A stretch of DNA of 64,000 nt, taken from assembly GCA_963827595.1 (NCBI GenBank), contig CAWHBT010000013.1, positions 124,001-188,000 of the forward strand, read 5' to 3'. The notes beneath the pieces are model-generated. The model was not told where the DNA came from and made no database searches. It was given only the letters and a program-made list of their open reading frames with translations. The stretch is from DATEDA01 sp963827595. GTDB lineage: Bacteria; Pseudomonadota; Gammaproteobacteria; Burkholderiales; SG8-39. Positions 26,978 through 35,800 of the stretch are shown here, piece after piece. A program made the translations under genes and the position numbers. Each line of letters begins with the position of its first letter. Within the stretch, counting starts at the first letter, position 1.

Positions 26978-27540
26978 TACGCCTGGCCTTCCTTGGCCGC
27001 GGCCTTCGGCGCGCGCTCGGCGGCCGCCGCGGGTTTGACCCGGGCGAGCTCGTCCTTCAGCGCCTTGAGCTTCGGCGGCAGGGCGCCCTTCGCCTCCATC
27101 GCCTCCAGATCGTCCCGCAGATGGGCGATCTCTTCGGCGACGAGCGCGCCGGCGCGGTGCTTTTCGGCCATCTCGTGGTAGTAGTCCTCGTGCTTGTCGG
27201 TGCCGTAGGCGACGCGGTATCCCACGGGCTTCGTGAAGGCCCACAGCCAGGCGACCGGCCAGAGCAGGCCGCCGAACACGAGCGAGAGCAGGCACAGCGT
27301 CTGGATCGCGTCGCGCTGCGGGTGGTGGCGCTTGTGCGCGATCTTCTCGGGGAGGACGTGGACGATCCAGAACAGGACGATGACGACGCACGGCACGACG
27401 AAGATGACGAACAGGGCGAGCCAGTCGGCCGCGGTGTCGAGCAGGTCACCGGACAGGAACGCCGCCCGGGCCGGGCGGAGCGCCGAGCGCCGTGAACCAC
27501 CCGGCCAGAAGTTGCAGGGCGCCGCGCGCTCGCCATCCAA
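26977..27540 (-). CDS. DUF3302 inner-membrane protein (YiaW-like)
   Basis: The protein has two membrane helices (WLALFVIFVVPCVVIVLFWI and a segment around GGLLWPVAWLWAF) and a C-terminal helical, Lys/Ala-rich tail, as in DUF3302/YiaW. The longest frame begins at TTG 27540, but family members begin right at the Leu-Leu-Asp before the first helix (about 27444), where no usual start codon exists. The true start is therefore uncertain. It is the first gene of the minus-strand transporter operon. Confidence 0.72.
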   Translation of the reverse strand: MDGERAAPCNFWPGGSRRSALRPARAAFLSGDLLDTAADWLALFVIFVVPCVVIVLFWIVHVLPEKIAHKRHHPQRDAIQTLCLLSLVFGGLLWPVAWLWAFTKPVGYRVAYGTDKHEDYYHEMAEKHRAGALVAEEIAHLRDDLEAMEAKGALPPKLKALKDELARVKPAAAAERAPKAAAKEGQA

Positions 27541-27669
27541 GGACCCAGTGTTTCAACGCCTTGCTCCTGTTCAAGGAATGGGGTTTTGTGATTCTCGCGC
27601 AGGAGGGTAGCACTGCTCCGCCCCCGCGCCTGCGGGGCATTGTCGAGTCGGGCGTTCTGATCGTCCTGA

Positions 27670-27684
27670 AATCATGACATGATT
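27670..27684. promoter_or_regulatory. 15-bp perfect palindrome at the DUF3300 start
   Basis: AATCATG-A-CATGATT is a perfect 7+1+7 palindrome. It contains two ATG codons, at 27674 and 27679. If translation really begins at ATG 27694, the palindrome lies in the leader of the DUF3300 gene and could be an operator between this gene and the divergent YiaW-like operon. Function is inferred from symmetry only. Confidence 0.4.
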
Positions 27685-29019
27685 GGCTCGTCCATGAACT
27701 CCTGGAGCGCCCCACTCCTGCTCGCCGGACTGCTCGCGGCCGCCGCCGCCGGCTGGGGCGGCGCCCACGCGCAGGGCGACCCGCCGGCCTTCAAGCCCGA
27801 AGAGATCGAAGCGCTGGTCGCGCCGATCGCGCTTTACCCCGACTCGCTGCTGTCGCAGGTCCTGATGGCGGCGACGTACCCGCTGGAGGTCGTGCAGGCG
27901 GCGCGGTGGGTGAAGGCGAACCCGAACGTGAAGGGCGAGGCGGCGGTGAAGGCGGTGGAGAGCCAGACCTGGGACGTGAGCGTCAAGTCCCTGGTCGCCT
28001 TCCCGCAGGTCCTCGAGCCGATGGACCAGAAGCTCGACTGGACGCAGAAGCTCGGCGACGCGTTCCTCGCCGACCAGAAGGCGGTGCTCGACGCCGCGCA
28101 GCGGCTGCGCCAGCGGGCCGAGAAATCGGGGAATCTCAAGTCCAACGAGCAGCAGAAGGTCATCATCGAGGAGGCCGCGCCGCAGCAGACAGTGATCAAG
28201 ATCGAGCCGGCGAATCCCCAGGTGATCTACGTGCCGGCCTACAACCCGACCGTCGTCTACGGGGGGTGGGCCTATCCGGGCTATCCCCCCTATTACTGGC
28301 CGCCGCCCCCCTACTACTATCCCGGCGGCGCGCTCATGGCGGGCTTTGCCTGGGGCGTTGGCATCGCCGCCGCGGGCGCGATCTTCGGCAACTGCAACTG
28401 GGGCGGCGGCGACGTCAACATCAACGTGAACAGGGCCGCCAACATCGACAGGAACTTCGACCGGACCAAGGTGAGCGGCGACCGGTGGCAGCACGACGCG
28501 AGCCATCGCAAGGGCGTCGAGTATCGCGATAACGCGAGCCGCCAGAAATTCGGAAAGGACGTCCCCGGGGCCGACCGGCGCAATGACTTCCGGGGGCGCG
28601 ACGGCGGTCCCGGGGATCGTGCTGGCGATCGTGCTGGCGATCGCCCCGGTGATCGCGCGGGTGATCGCGCGGGTGATCGCGGCGGCGCGGGCGATCGCGG
28701 CGGACCCGGCGATCGGGGGGTCCGGGAGATCGCGCTGGCACCGGTGACCGCGGCGGGCCGGGCGACCGTGGCGGTCCCGGCGATCGCGGTGGACCCGGCG
28801 ACCGTGGCGGCGCAGGGCGCGACAACGCGTTCCAGGGCGTAGGCGGCGGTGGCGCGTCGCAACGCGACGTCGACCGCGGCCGCGCGAGCAATCAGTCGAT
28901 GGCGAAGCCGGGGCGGCGCCGGTGCCGGCTCACGGCCAAGCGGCGGCGGCGGCGGCGGTGCGCGTGCAGGCGGCGGCGGACGCGGGGGCGGCGGTCGCGG
29001 CGGCGGCGGCAGACGCTAG
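27679..29019 (+). CDS. DUF3300 exported protein with GDR repeats (two compensating frameshifts)
   Basis: The family's core is present: a signal peptide, FKPEEIEALVAPIALYPDSL, the NPQVIYVPAYNPTVVYG strand, a Tyr/Pro-rich stretch and the hydrophobic AGFAWGVGIAAAGAIFG. A region of Gly-Asp-Arg repeats follows. In a run of six G at 28715-28720 the frame slips; the repeats and the NAFQGVGGGGASQRD family block continue in the next frame. A second slip near 28906-28922 restores the original frame into a Gly/Arg tail (AGGGGRGGGGRGGGGRR) ending TAG 29017-29019. ATG 27679 or 27694 may be the start. The function of the family is unknown. It is followed by a DUF2950 gene 13 nt away, a pairing that recurs in proteobacteria. 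Confidence 0.82.
28612..28815 (+). repeat. Tandem 12-bp units encoding Gly-Asp-Arg-Ala/Gly
   Basis: Degenerate copies of a 12-nt unit (GGCGATCGTGCT and variants) follow one another inside the DUF3300 gene and encode GDRA, GDRP and GDRG blocks. The array spans the first frameshift. Such arrays change length readily by slippage and are also difficult to assemble. Confidence 0.75.
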
Positions 29020-29032
29020 GCGAGGCTCGACA

Positions 29033-29959
29033 GTGCGATCCACATTTCAACGGTTCGGCGGTACGGTGGCCAGGTACGTCGCGTCGTTCGTCGTTGCGCT
29101 CGCGTTCGTCGTCGCGGCGCCGCCCACTGCACTCGCACAGAAGGCGTTTCCTTCGCCGGAGGCGGCGATGAACGCGTTCGGCGACGCGGTCGCAACGAGC
29201 GACGAGGACGCCATGAGAGCGCTTCTCGGCCAGGACTATCGCGAGCTCATCCCGCCGGTCGGCACCGAGATTCGCTACCGCTTTCTCGCCGCGTGGGCCA
29301 AGTCGCACACGATCAAACCGGAAGGCGACGCGAAGGCGCACCTCGCGGTGGGCGACGACGGGTGGACGCTGCCCATCCCGATCGTGAAGACCGCGCAAGG
29401 CTGGCGGTTCGACACCCGGGCCGGCGCGGAAGAGATGCGCTTGCGCCGCATCGGCCGCAACGAGCTCGCCGCGATGCAAGTTGTGCTCGCGATCTTCGAT
29501 GCGGAGAAGGAGTATGCGCGGCTGAACCCCGGGGGCGACGGCGTGCTCCAGTACGCGGCCCGGCTCGCCAGCTCGCCGGGCAAGCGCGACGGGCTGTACT
29601 GGCCGACCAAGTCCGGTGAAGCGCCCAGCCCTCTGGGATCTCTCGTCGCGGCGGCCCAGGCGGCGGGCGCCGCCGCCGGCACGGGGTACCACGGCTACCG
29701 CTTCAGGATCCTGACGGGGCAGGGCAAGAACGCCGCGGGCGGCGCGTTCGACTACATCGCGGGGGGCCGGATGATCGGCGGATTCGGCGTGGTCGCCTGG
29801 CCGGTCCGGTACGGCGACACCGGCGTGATGACCTTCATCGTCAATCACGACGGCGTGGTCTACGAGAAGGACCTTGGGGCGGACACCGCCGCGCGCGCTG
29901 GCGCGATGACGCGCTTCGATCCGGACTCCACCTGGCGGAAGGCCGAGCCGGACAAGTAG
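29033..29959 (+). CDS. DUF2950 exported protein
   Basis: The 308-residue protein has a signal peptide ending at ALAQ. Family blocks are AFPSPEAAMNAFGDAV, GDDGWTLPIPIVKT, RRIGRNELAAMQVVLAI and the C-terminal GVVAWPVRYGDTGVMTFIVN. GTG 29033 is taken as start because the signal peptide begins there. It lies directly behind the DUF3300 gene and probably forms an operon with it. The products are likely periplasmic and act together, but no function is established. It converges with the hydrolase gene, with 15 nt between stops. Confidence 0.85.
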   Translation: MRSTFQRFGGTVARYVASFVVALAFVVAAPPTALAQKAFPSPEAAMNAFGDAVATSDEDAMRALLGQDYRELIPPVGTEIRYRFLAAWAKSHTIKPEGDAKAHLAVGDDGWTLPIPIVKTAQGWRFDTRAGAEEMRLRRIGRNELAAMQVVLAIFDAEKEYARLNPGGDGVLQYAARLASSPGKRDGLYWPTKSGEAPSPLGSLVAAAQAAGAAAGTGYHGYRFRILTGQGKNAAGGAFDYIAGGRMIGGFGVVAWPVRYGDTGVMTFIVNHDGVVYEKDLGADTAARAGAMTRFDPDSTWRKAEPDK

Positions 29960-29974
29960 CCGCTGCTGCGGCTT

Positions 29975-31241
29975 TCACCTCGCGCCCGCGCGGCGCAACT
30001 GCGGGTACGCTGCGAGCAGCCGCTCGGCCACGCAATCCGGGTAGTTCTCGGGCAGCCGCCAGACGCGCGTCCCTGGCGAGTTGACCAGGCAGCGGCGCTC
30101 GGGCGGAACCGGATAGCGCAGCGAGATCGTGATGTCGGTGGCGATCCACTCGTTCGCGTACCAGTACCCGTGGCCCTTCATGCCGCCCATCTCGTGCGCG
30201 CCCCGCACCTCCGACACGTCGATCACCTGGAAGCGCGGGTCGGCGGCGAGGCGCTCCAGCTCTTCCGGCGTCAGGTCGGCGATGTCCGGCTTGCCGAGCC
30301 GCGAGGCCCCGGCGATCAGGCTCGAGAAGCCGAGCGCCCGGTCGTTGCGCGACGCGTACACGATGAGCTGCTGCGCGAGGTCCAGGCTCGGCGGCACGTA
30401 CTCGCGGGCGAAGGTCTTCAGATCCACGTCGGAAGCCGCGAAGATCACGTTGCCGATGCGGTAGCGCCGGGCAAGCTCCGCGCGTCCTTCCTCGGGGTGA
30501 CGTGCCCGCAGCCGTGCGAGCGCCGCGCCGAGGAGTGGCGAGCCGCAGCTGTAGGCGATGACCGTGATCTTCTCGGCCGACGACCGCGCGGCGAGCGCGA
30601 TCAGGCGCTCGATGTCGGGGATGTAGCGTTCGGCGCGGGGACAGTCGGTGACGTAGTTCCAGAAGTTCTGCCCGGTCGGCCACTGGAAGGTCACCATCGC
30701 GCCGTGGCCGAGGTAGTGGGCGAACGAGCCCATCAGCACCGTGACCTCGTCGAAGGTCACGCGGTAGCCGTGCACGTAGAGCACGAGCTCGTGGTTTCTC
30801 GCCTTCGCGAGCTGCGCGTCGATCGCCGCGAGGAAGCGGCGCTCGGCCTCGCCCGGCGTGCGATCGCGTCGATCTTGCCGAACTCCTGGATGCGTTCCAC
30901 CGCGCCGGGACGCTCCTGTTCGATCGTGTTCGTCCGGTCCGAGGCGGCGAGATCGCTCCAGGTCCAGCCCGGCTCGCCGAGCCTCACGTCGGCCACGCCG
31001 AGCGTCACGCCGTCGCCTTGCCGGTTGGCATAGTGCCCGGGCTCGCCCACGGGGATCGGAGCGCGCGTCGTGGCGTAGAAGACGGGCAGGCGCGTGGTGC
31101 GGAGCTCGGCTGGAAGCGCCGACACCAAATCGAGCCGCTCGTCCTTGAAGACGGCCGGCGTCGGCATCAGGTGCGGCTCGCTCGCGCACAGCCCGCGATC
31201 ACCGCGATCGCGGCTGCGAACAGGACTCTGGAGAAGCGCAT
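29975..31241 (-). CDS. Alpha/beta-hydrolase lipoprotein, DUF900 type (two apparent frameshifts)
   Basis: Reading from ATG 31241 gives a lipoprotein signal with lipobox IAGC. After a slip near 31190 the protein continues as ASEPHLMPTPAVF, then LPVFYATTRAPIPVGEPGHY, a signature of DUF900 hydrolases. A second slip near 30860 leads into the catalytic core: LVLYVHGYRVTFDEV, the nucleophile elbow ITVIAYSCGSPLLG, and a C-terminal His region (GHGYWYANEW). The elbow has Ser-Cys-Gly-Ser rather than the common His-Ser-Met-Gly. Total length of about 420 residues is normal. Both slips lie in CG-rich runs and may be sequence errors. The substrate is unknown. Confidence 0.75.
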
Positions 31242-31413
31242 TGCGCGGAGTGTAGACCCTCCGTATTCCGGTCGGCGCTGACCCCGTGGCCTCGATGTTC
31301 CGCAACGCTGGCGCGGGCGCGCGGTTTTGGGGCAAACTCACACTCCTGCTGCCCAGGTCCGGCCAGCGTCCGACCCGCACTCCGCCGGGGCGTCGAGCAA
31401 CCAAGGTCCAGCC

Positions 31414-32610
31414 ATGACTTTCGCACCACTCCGCGCTTTCGCCTGCCTCGGCGCCGGCCTCGCCGCGCTCGCGGCCGCCGGCTGCTCCAAGGAAGCCCCG
31501 CCACCGCAGCGGCCGCCGCCCGAGGTGACCGTCATCACGGTGCAGCCGCAGAACATCCCGTTCACGCCGAACTTCGTCGCGCAGACCGAGAGCTCGCGCC
31601 AGGTCAACATCGTCGCCCGGGTGTCGGGCTACCTCGACAAGATCGCCTACCAGGAAGGCGAGGTCGTGAAGGAAGGGCAGCTCCTCTTCCAGCTCGACCC
31701 GAAGCCGTTCCAGGCCCAGCTCGATGCGGCGCGCGGCGAGCTGCAGGCGCAGCAGGCGCGGTTCACCACCGCGCAGGCGAACCTCGGCCGGGTGAAGCCG
31801 CTCGCGCAGCAGAACGCGCTGTCGCAGTCGGACCTCGACAAGGCGCAAGGCGAGTTCGACTCCGCCAAGGCGGCGGTGTACGCCGCGCAGGCGAAGGTGA
31901 CGGAGGCCGAGCTCAACCTCGGCTACACGACGATCCGCTCGCCGGTGACCGGGCTCGCGAGCCGCGCGGTGCAGCGCCAGGGCGCATACATCAACGCCCA
32001 GTCCGAAAGCGCCAACCTGACCTACGTCGCCGCGATCGACCCGATCTGGGTGAACTTCAGCATCTCGCAGAACCAGCTGGCGAAGTGGCGCGACGAGATC
32101 GGCAAGAAGCTGCTGCTCGAGCCGAAGGACCGCGACTACGACATCGAGATCGTGATGCCCGACGGCGCCATCTTTCCGCAGCAGGGCAAGATCAACTTCT
32201 CCGACCCGTCGTTCAGCCAGGACACCGGCTCGTTCCTCGTGCGCGCGGTGCTGCCGAACCCGAAGCGGGACCTGCGGCCGGGGATGTTCGTGACCGCGTA
32301 CGCGAAGGGCGCCCTGCGGCCGGACGCGATCGTCGTGCCGCAGCTCGCGGTCCAGCAGGGCTCGAACGGCCACCTCGTCTACGTGGTGAAGGCGGACGGG
32401 ACCGCGGAGGTGCGGCCGGTCATCGTCGGCGACTACTACGGCGAGAAGGAGATCGTCATCCTGACCGGCCTGCACGCCGGCGACCGGGTGGTGGTGGACG
32501 GCGTCCTGAAGGTCACCGCGGGACAGCCGGTGAAGATCGTCGAGCCGGGCGCGGCGGCCGCGGCGAAGGCAGGCGCGGCCGCGCCCAAGGCCGACGCCGC
32601 CAAGAAGTAG
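31414..32610 (+). CDS. RND efflux periplasmic adaptor (AcrA/MexA type)
   Basis: The 398-residue lipoprotein (lipobox AAGC) has the HlyD-family order: lipoyl half (VNIVARVSGYLDKIAYQEGE), coiled-coil hairpin at about 95-170, second lipoyl half (TIRSPVTGLASRAVQRQGAY), beta-barrel and membrane-proximal domain, then an Ala/Lys-rich tail. ATG 31414 is chosen because the signal peptide begins there. It starts the operon with the RND pump 6 nt downstream and an outer-membrane factor. Together they should export lipophilic or toxic compounds. No regulator gene is adjacent. Confidence 0.94.
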   Translation: MTFAPLRAFACLGAGLAALAAAGCSKEAPPPQRPPPEVTVITVQPQNIPFTPNFVAQTESSRQVNIVARVSGYLDKIAYQEGEVVKEGQLLFQLDPKPFQAQLDAARGELQAQQARFTTAQANLGRVKPLAQQNALSQSDLDKAQGEFDSAKAAVYAAQAKVTEAELNLGYTTIRSPVTGLASRAVQRQGAYINAQSESANLTYVAAIDPIWVNFSISQNQLAKWRDEIGKKLLLEPKDRDYDIEIVMPDGAIFPQQGKINFSDPSFSQDTGSFLVRAVLPNPKRDLRPGMFVTAYAKGALRPDAIVVPQLAVQQGSNGHLVYVVKADGTAEVRPVIVGDYYGEKEIVILTGLHAGDRVVVDGVLKVTAGQPVKIVEPGAAAAAKAGAAAPKADAAKK

Positions 32611-32616
32611 GCACGC

Positions 32617-35600
32617 GTGTTCACCCACTTCTTCATCGACCGGCCGGTCCTCTCCGCGGTCATCTCGATCCTGATCTTCCTCGGCGGCACGGTCGCGATG
32701 CTGGTGTCGCCGATCTCGCAGTATCCGGAGCTCGCGCCGCCGCAGGTGCTGGTCGAGGCGCGCTACCCGGGCGCGACCGCCGAGGTGATCGCCAACACCG
32801 TCGCCGCGCCGATCGAGACGCAGATCAACGGCATCGACAACCTGCTCTACTTCAACTCGGTCAGCTCCTCGAGCGGCAACATCTCGATCACCGTGGTGTT
32901 CAAGCCCGGGAGCAACCCGGACATCAACCAGGTCAACGTCCAGAACCGGGTGAGCCAGGCGCTGCCGCTCATCCCGCAGGTGGTCTCGCAGCAGGGCGTC
33001 ACGGTGGACAAGAAGTCCTCCAGCATCATGATGGTGCTGTCGGTCTTCTCGCCCGACGAGCGGTACAGCTCCACGTACATCGACAACTACACCAACCTGT
33101 ACGTGCTCGAGGAGCTGAAGCGCGTGCCGGGCGCGAACCGCGCGCAGGTGTTCGGTCTGCCCGACATCGCGATGCGGGTATGGCTGCGGCCCGACCGCAT
33201 GGCGCAGCTCGGGATCTCCGTGCAGGAGGTCTCGGACGCGATCCAGAGCCAGAACCAGACCTTCGGCATCGGGCAGATCGGCGCGGAGCCGAGCCCGAAG
33301 GGCGTGCAGCAGACATTCGTGGTCACCGCCCAGGGCCTGCTGACCAATGCGGACGAGTTCGAGAACATCATCGTCCGCACGGCGAAGGAGGGCACGGCGA
33401 TCGTGCGCGTGCGCGACATCGGCCGGGTCGAGCTCGCCAAGCGCGACTACTCGATCGCGAGCCGCATGAACGGCAAGACCGCGACCACCATCGGCATCTA
33501 CCAGCAGCCGGGCGCGAACGCGGTCGAGACCGCGCGCGGGGTGCGCGCGCGCATGGAGGAGCTGAAGAAGCAGTTCCCGACCGGCCTCGACTACCAGATC
33601 ACGCTCGACACGAGCCTGTTCACGCTGAACTCGATCGACAAGGTGGTGCACACCTTCTTCGAGGCGGTGGTGCTGGTGATCCTGGTGGTGTATCTCTTCC
33701 TGCAGTCCCTGCGCGCGACCATCATCCCGATCCTCGCGGTGCCGGTGTCGATCGTCGGCACCTTCATCGGCATGCACCTCCTCGGCTTCTCGATCAACAT
33801 GCTGACGATGTTCGGCCTGATCCTCGCGATCGGCCTGGTCGTCGACGACGCGATCGTGGTGGTCGAGAACGTCGAGACCAACATGACCAAGCACGGTCTC
33901 GGCGCGCTCGAGGCCGCGAAGCGGGCGATGAGCGAGATCGCCGGCGCGCTGATCTCGATCGTGCTGGTGCTGGTCGCGGTGTTCCTGCCGGTCGCGTTCC
34001 TCGGCGGCGTCACCGGCACGCTCTACCAGCAGTTCGCGATCACGATCGCCATCTCGGTGATCATCTCCGGCGTCATGGCGCTGACGCTGTCGCCGGCGCT
34101 CGCCGCGATCATCATCAAGGCGCACCACGGCGAGAAGAAGGGCTTCTTCCGCTGGTTCGAGAACGGGTTCCAGCGGCTCACCAGCGGCTACGTCGGCGGC
34201 GTCGCGCGCCTGATCCAGGGCTGGCCGGTCGCGCTGCTCATCTTCGCGGCGATGCTCGCCGGCATCGTGATGATGTTCCGCATCCTGCCGGGCAGCTTCG
34301 TTCCGAACGAGGACCAGGGCTACTTCTTCATCGTCGTCGAGGCGCCGGACACGGCGAGCCAGGGCTACGTCGCCGCGCTGACCGAGAAGGTCGAGAAGAT
34401 CCTCGCCACCGAGCCGGCGGTCGCGGACGTGGCGATGGTGAACGGCTATAGCCTGATCGACGGGACGTACCGCAACAACGCCGCCATCTTCTTCCCGTCC
34501 ATGAAGCCGTTCGAGGAGCGCACCGACCCGTCGCAGCTCACCTTCAGCGTGCTGCCGCGCCTCAACCGGCAGTTCGCGCAGCTCAAGGAGGGGTTCGTCT
34601 TCGCCATCAACCCGCCGTCGATCCCGGGCCTCGGCACGACCGGTGGCTTCGAGTTCTACATCCAGAACCGCGGCGCGGGCGACACGCGGGCGACGAGCCA
34701 GGCGGTGCAGGCTTATCTCGCGGCCCTGCGGCAGCGGCCCGAGCTCGCCGGCGTCGGCACGACCTTCCGCGGGGCGACCCAGCAGCTCTTCGTCGACCTC
34801 GACCGGAACCGGGCCGAAGTCCTCGGCGTGCCGGTGCAGGACGCATTCCAGACGATGCAGAGCTTCTTCGGCTCGTCGATCGCCGGGCAGTTCAGCCAGT
34901 TCAGCCGCGTGTGGTGGGTGGTGCTGCAGGCCGACGCGAGCTACCGCGTCAAGCCGGACGACTTCAGCAAGGTGTACGTCCGTTCGAAGAGCGGCAAGAT
35001 GGTGCCGCTGTCGGCGCTGATCACGGTGAGGTACGTGGCCGCGCCCAAGCTGGTCGAGCGGTTCAACGGTTTCCCGGCGGTGAAGATCACCGGCGGCCCG
35101 GCACCCGGCTTCAGCTCGGGCCAGGCACTGGCGGCGATGGAGGAGGTGGCGCGCGAGACGCTCCCCGGCGACTTCTCGTACGCCTGGGCGGGGCAGGCGC
35201 TGCAAGAGAAGCAGGCCGGCAGCACCTCGGCCATCGCCTTCGTCGCCGGCCTGATCGTCGTCTTCCTGCTGCTCGCCGCGCAGTTCGAGAAGTGGACCCT
35301 GCCGATCGCGGTGGTGCTCACGGTGCCGATCGCGATCCTCGGCGCGCTGCTGCTCACCTGGGTGCGCGGCCTGGAGAACGACGTGTACTTCCAGGTGGGG
35401 CTGGTGACGCTCGTCGGCCTGTCGGCGAAGAACGCGATCCTCATCTGCGAGTTCGCGATCGAGCGGGTGCGGCACGGCATGGCGGTCAAGGACGCAGCGA
35501 TCGAGGCGGCGGGCTTGCGCCTGCGCGCGATCGTGATGACCTCGCTCGCGTTCGGCCTCGGCTGCGTGCCGCTCGCGATCGCGAGCGGCCCCGGCGCGAA

Positions 35601-35799
35601 CAGCCTGCGCGCCATCGGCACCGGCGTGATCGGCGGCATTCTCGCCTCGACCGTGGTCGCGGTCTTCTTCGCGCCGCTCTTCTTCTGGATGCTCGAGAGC
35701 ATGAGCGCGCGCTTCGGCGGGAAGAAGGCCGCGCCCGGCGCGGCGCACGGCGGGCCGGCGCCCGCGGCTGCGGCGCACGCGAAGCGGGAGGGCGACTGA
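32617..35799 (+). CDS. RND multidrug efflux pump, HAE1 family
   Basis: The 1060-residue inner-membrane pump starts with GTG and the family N-terminus FTHFFIDRPVLSAVISILIF. It has 12 membrane helices and two large periplasmic loops. The proton-relay Asp pair is seen in GLVVDDAIVVVENVE within helix 4. The C-terminal half has GLSAKNAILICEFA with the conserved Lys. Length is that of AcrB/MexB-type pumps. The A/P-rich tail is short. It lies between the adaptor gene and the outer-membrane factor gene, whose start is 1 nt after this stop. Confidence 0.95.
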   Translation: MFTHFFIDRPVLSAVISILIFLGGTVAMLVSPISQYPELAPPQVLVEARYPGATAEVIANTVAAPIETQINGIDNLLYFNSVSSSSGNISITVVFKPGSNPDINQVNVQNRVSQALPLIPQVVSQQGVTVDKKSSSIMMVLSVFSPDERYSSTYIDNYTNLYVLEELKRVPGANRAQVFGLPDIAMRVWLRPDRMAQLGISVQEVSDAIQSQNQTFGIGQIGAEPSPKGVQQTFVVTAQGLLTNADEFENIIVRTAKEGTAIVRVRDIGRVELAKRDYSIASRMNGKTATTIGIYQQPGANAVETARGVRARMEELKKQFPTGLDYQITLDTSLFTLNSIDKVVHTFFEAVVLVILVVYLFLQSLRATIIPILAVPVSIVGTFIGMHLLGFSINMLTMFGLILAIGLVVDDAIVVVENVETNMTKHGLGALEAAKRAMSEIAGALISIVLVLVAVFLPVAFLGGVTGTLYQQFAITIAISVIISGVMALTLSPALAAIIIKAHHGEKKGFFRWFENGFQRLTSGYVGGVARLIQGWPVALLIFAAMLAGIVMMFRILPGSFVPNEDQGYFFIVVEAPDTASQGYVAALTEKVEKILATEPAVADVAMVNGYSLIDGTYRNNAAIFFPSMKPFEERTDPSQLTFSVLPRLNRQFAQLKEGFVFAINPPSIPGLGTTGGFEFYIQNRGAGDTRATSQAVQAYLAALRQRPELAGVGTTFRGATQQLFVDLDRNRAEVLGVPVQDAFQTMQSFFGSSIAGQFSQFSRVWWVVLQADASYRVKPDDFSKVYVRSKSGKMVPLSALITVRYVAAPKLVERFNGFPAVKITGGPAPGFSSGQALAAMEEVARETLPGDFSYAWAGQALQEKQAGSTSAIAFVAGLIVVFLLLAAQFEKWTLPIAVVLTVPIAILGALLLTWVRGLENDVYFQVGLVTLVGLSAKNAILICEFAIERVRHGMAVKDAAIEAAGLRLRAIVMTSLAFGLGCVPLAIASGPGANSLRAIGTGVIGGILASTVVAVFFAPLFFWMLESMSARFGGKKAAPGAAHGGPAPAAAAHAKREGD

Positions 35800-35800
35800 G

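Noticed and set aside
28612..28815. CRISPR-like array
   Set aside because: The repeats are contiguous 12-nt coding units with no spacers and lie inside the DUF3300 frame.
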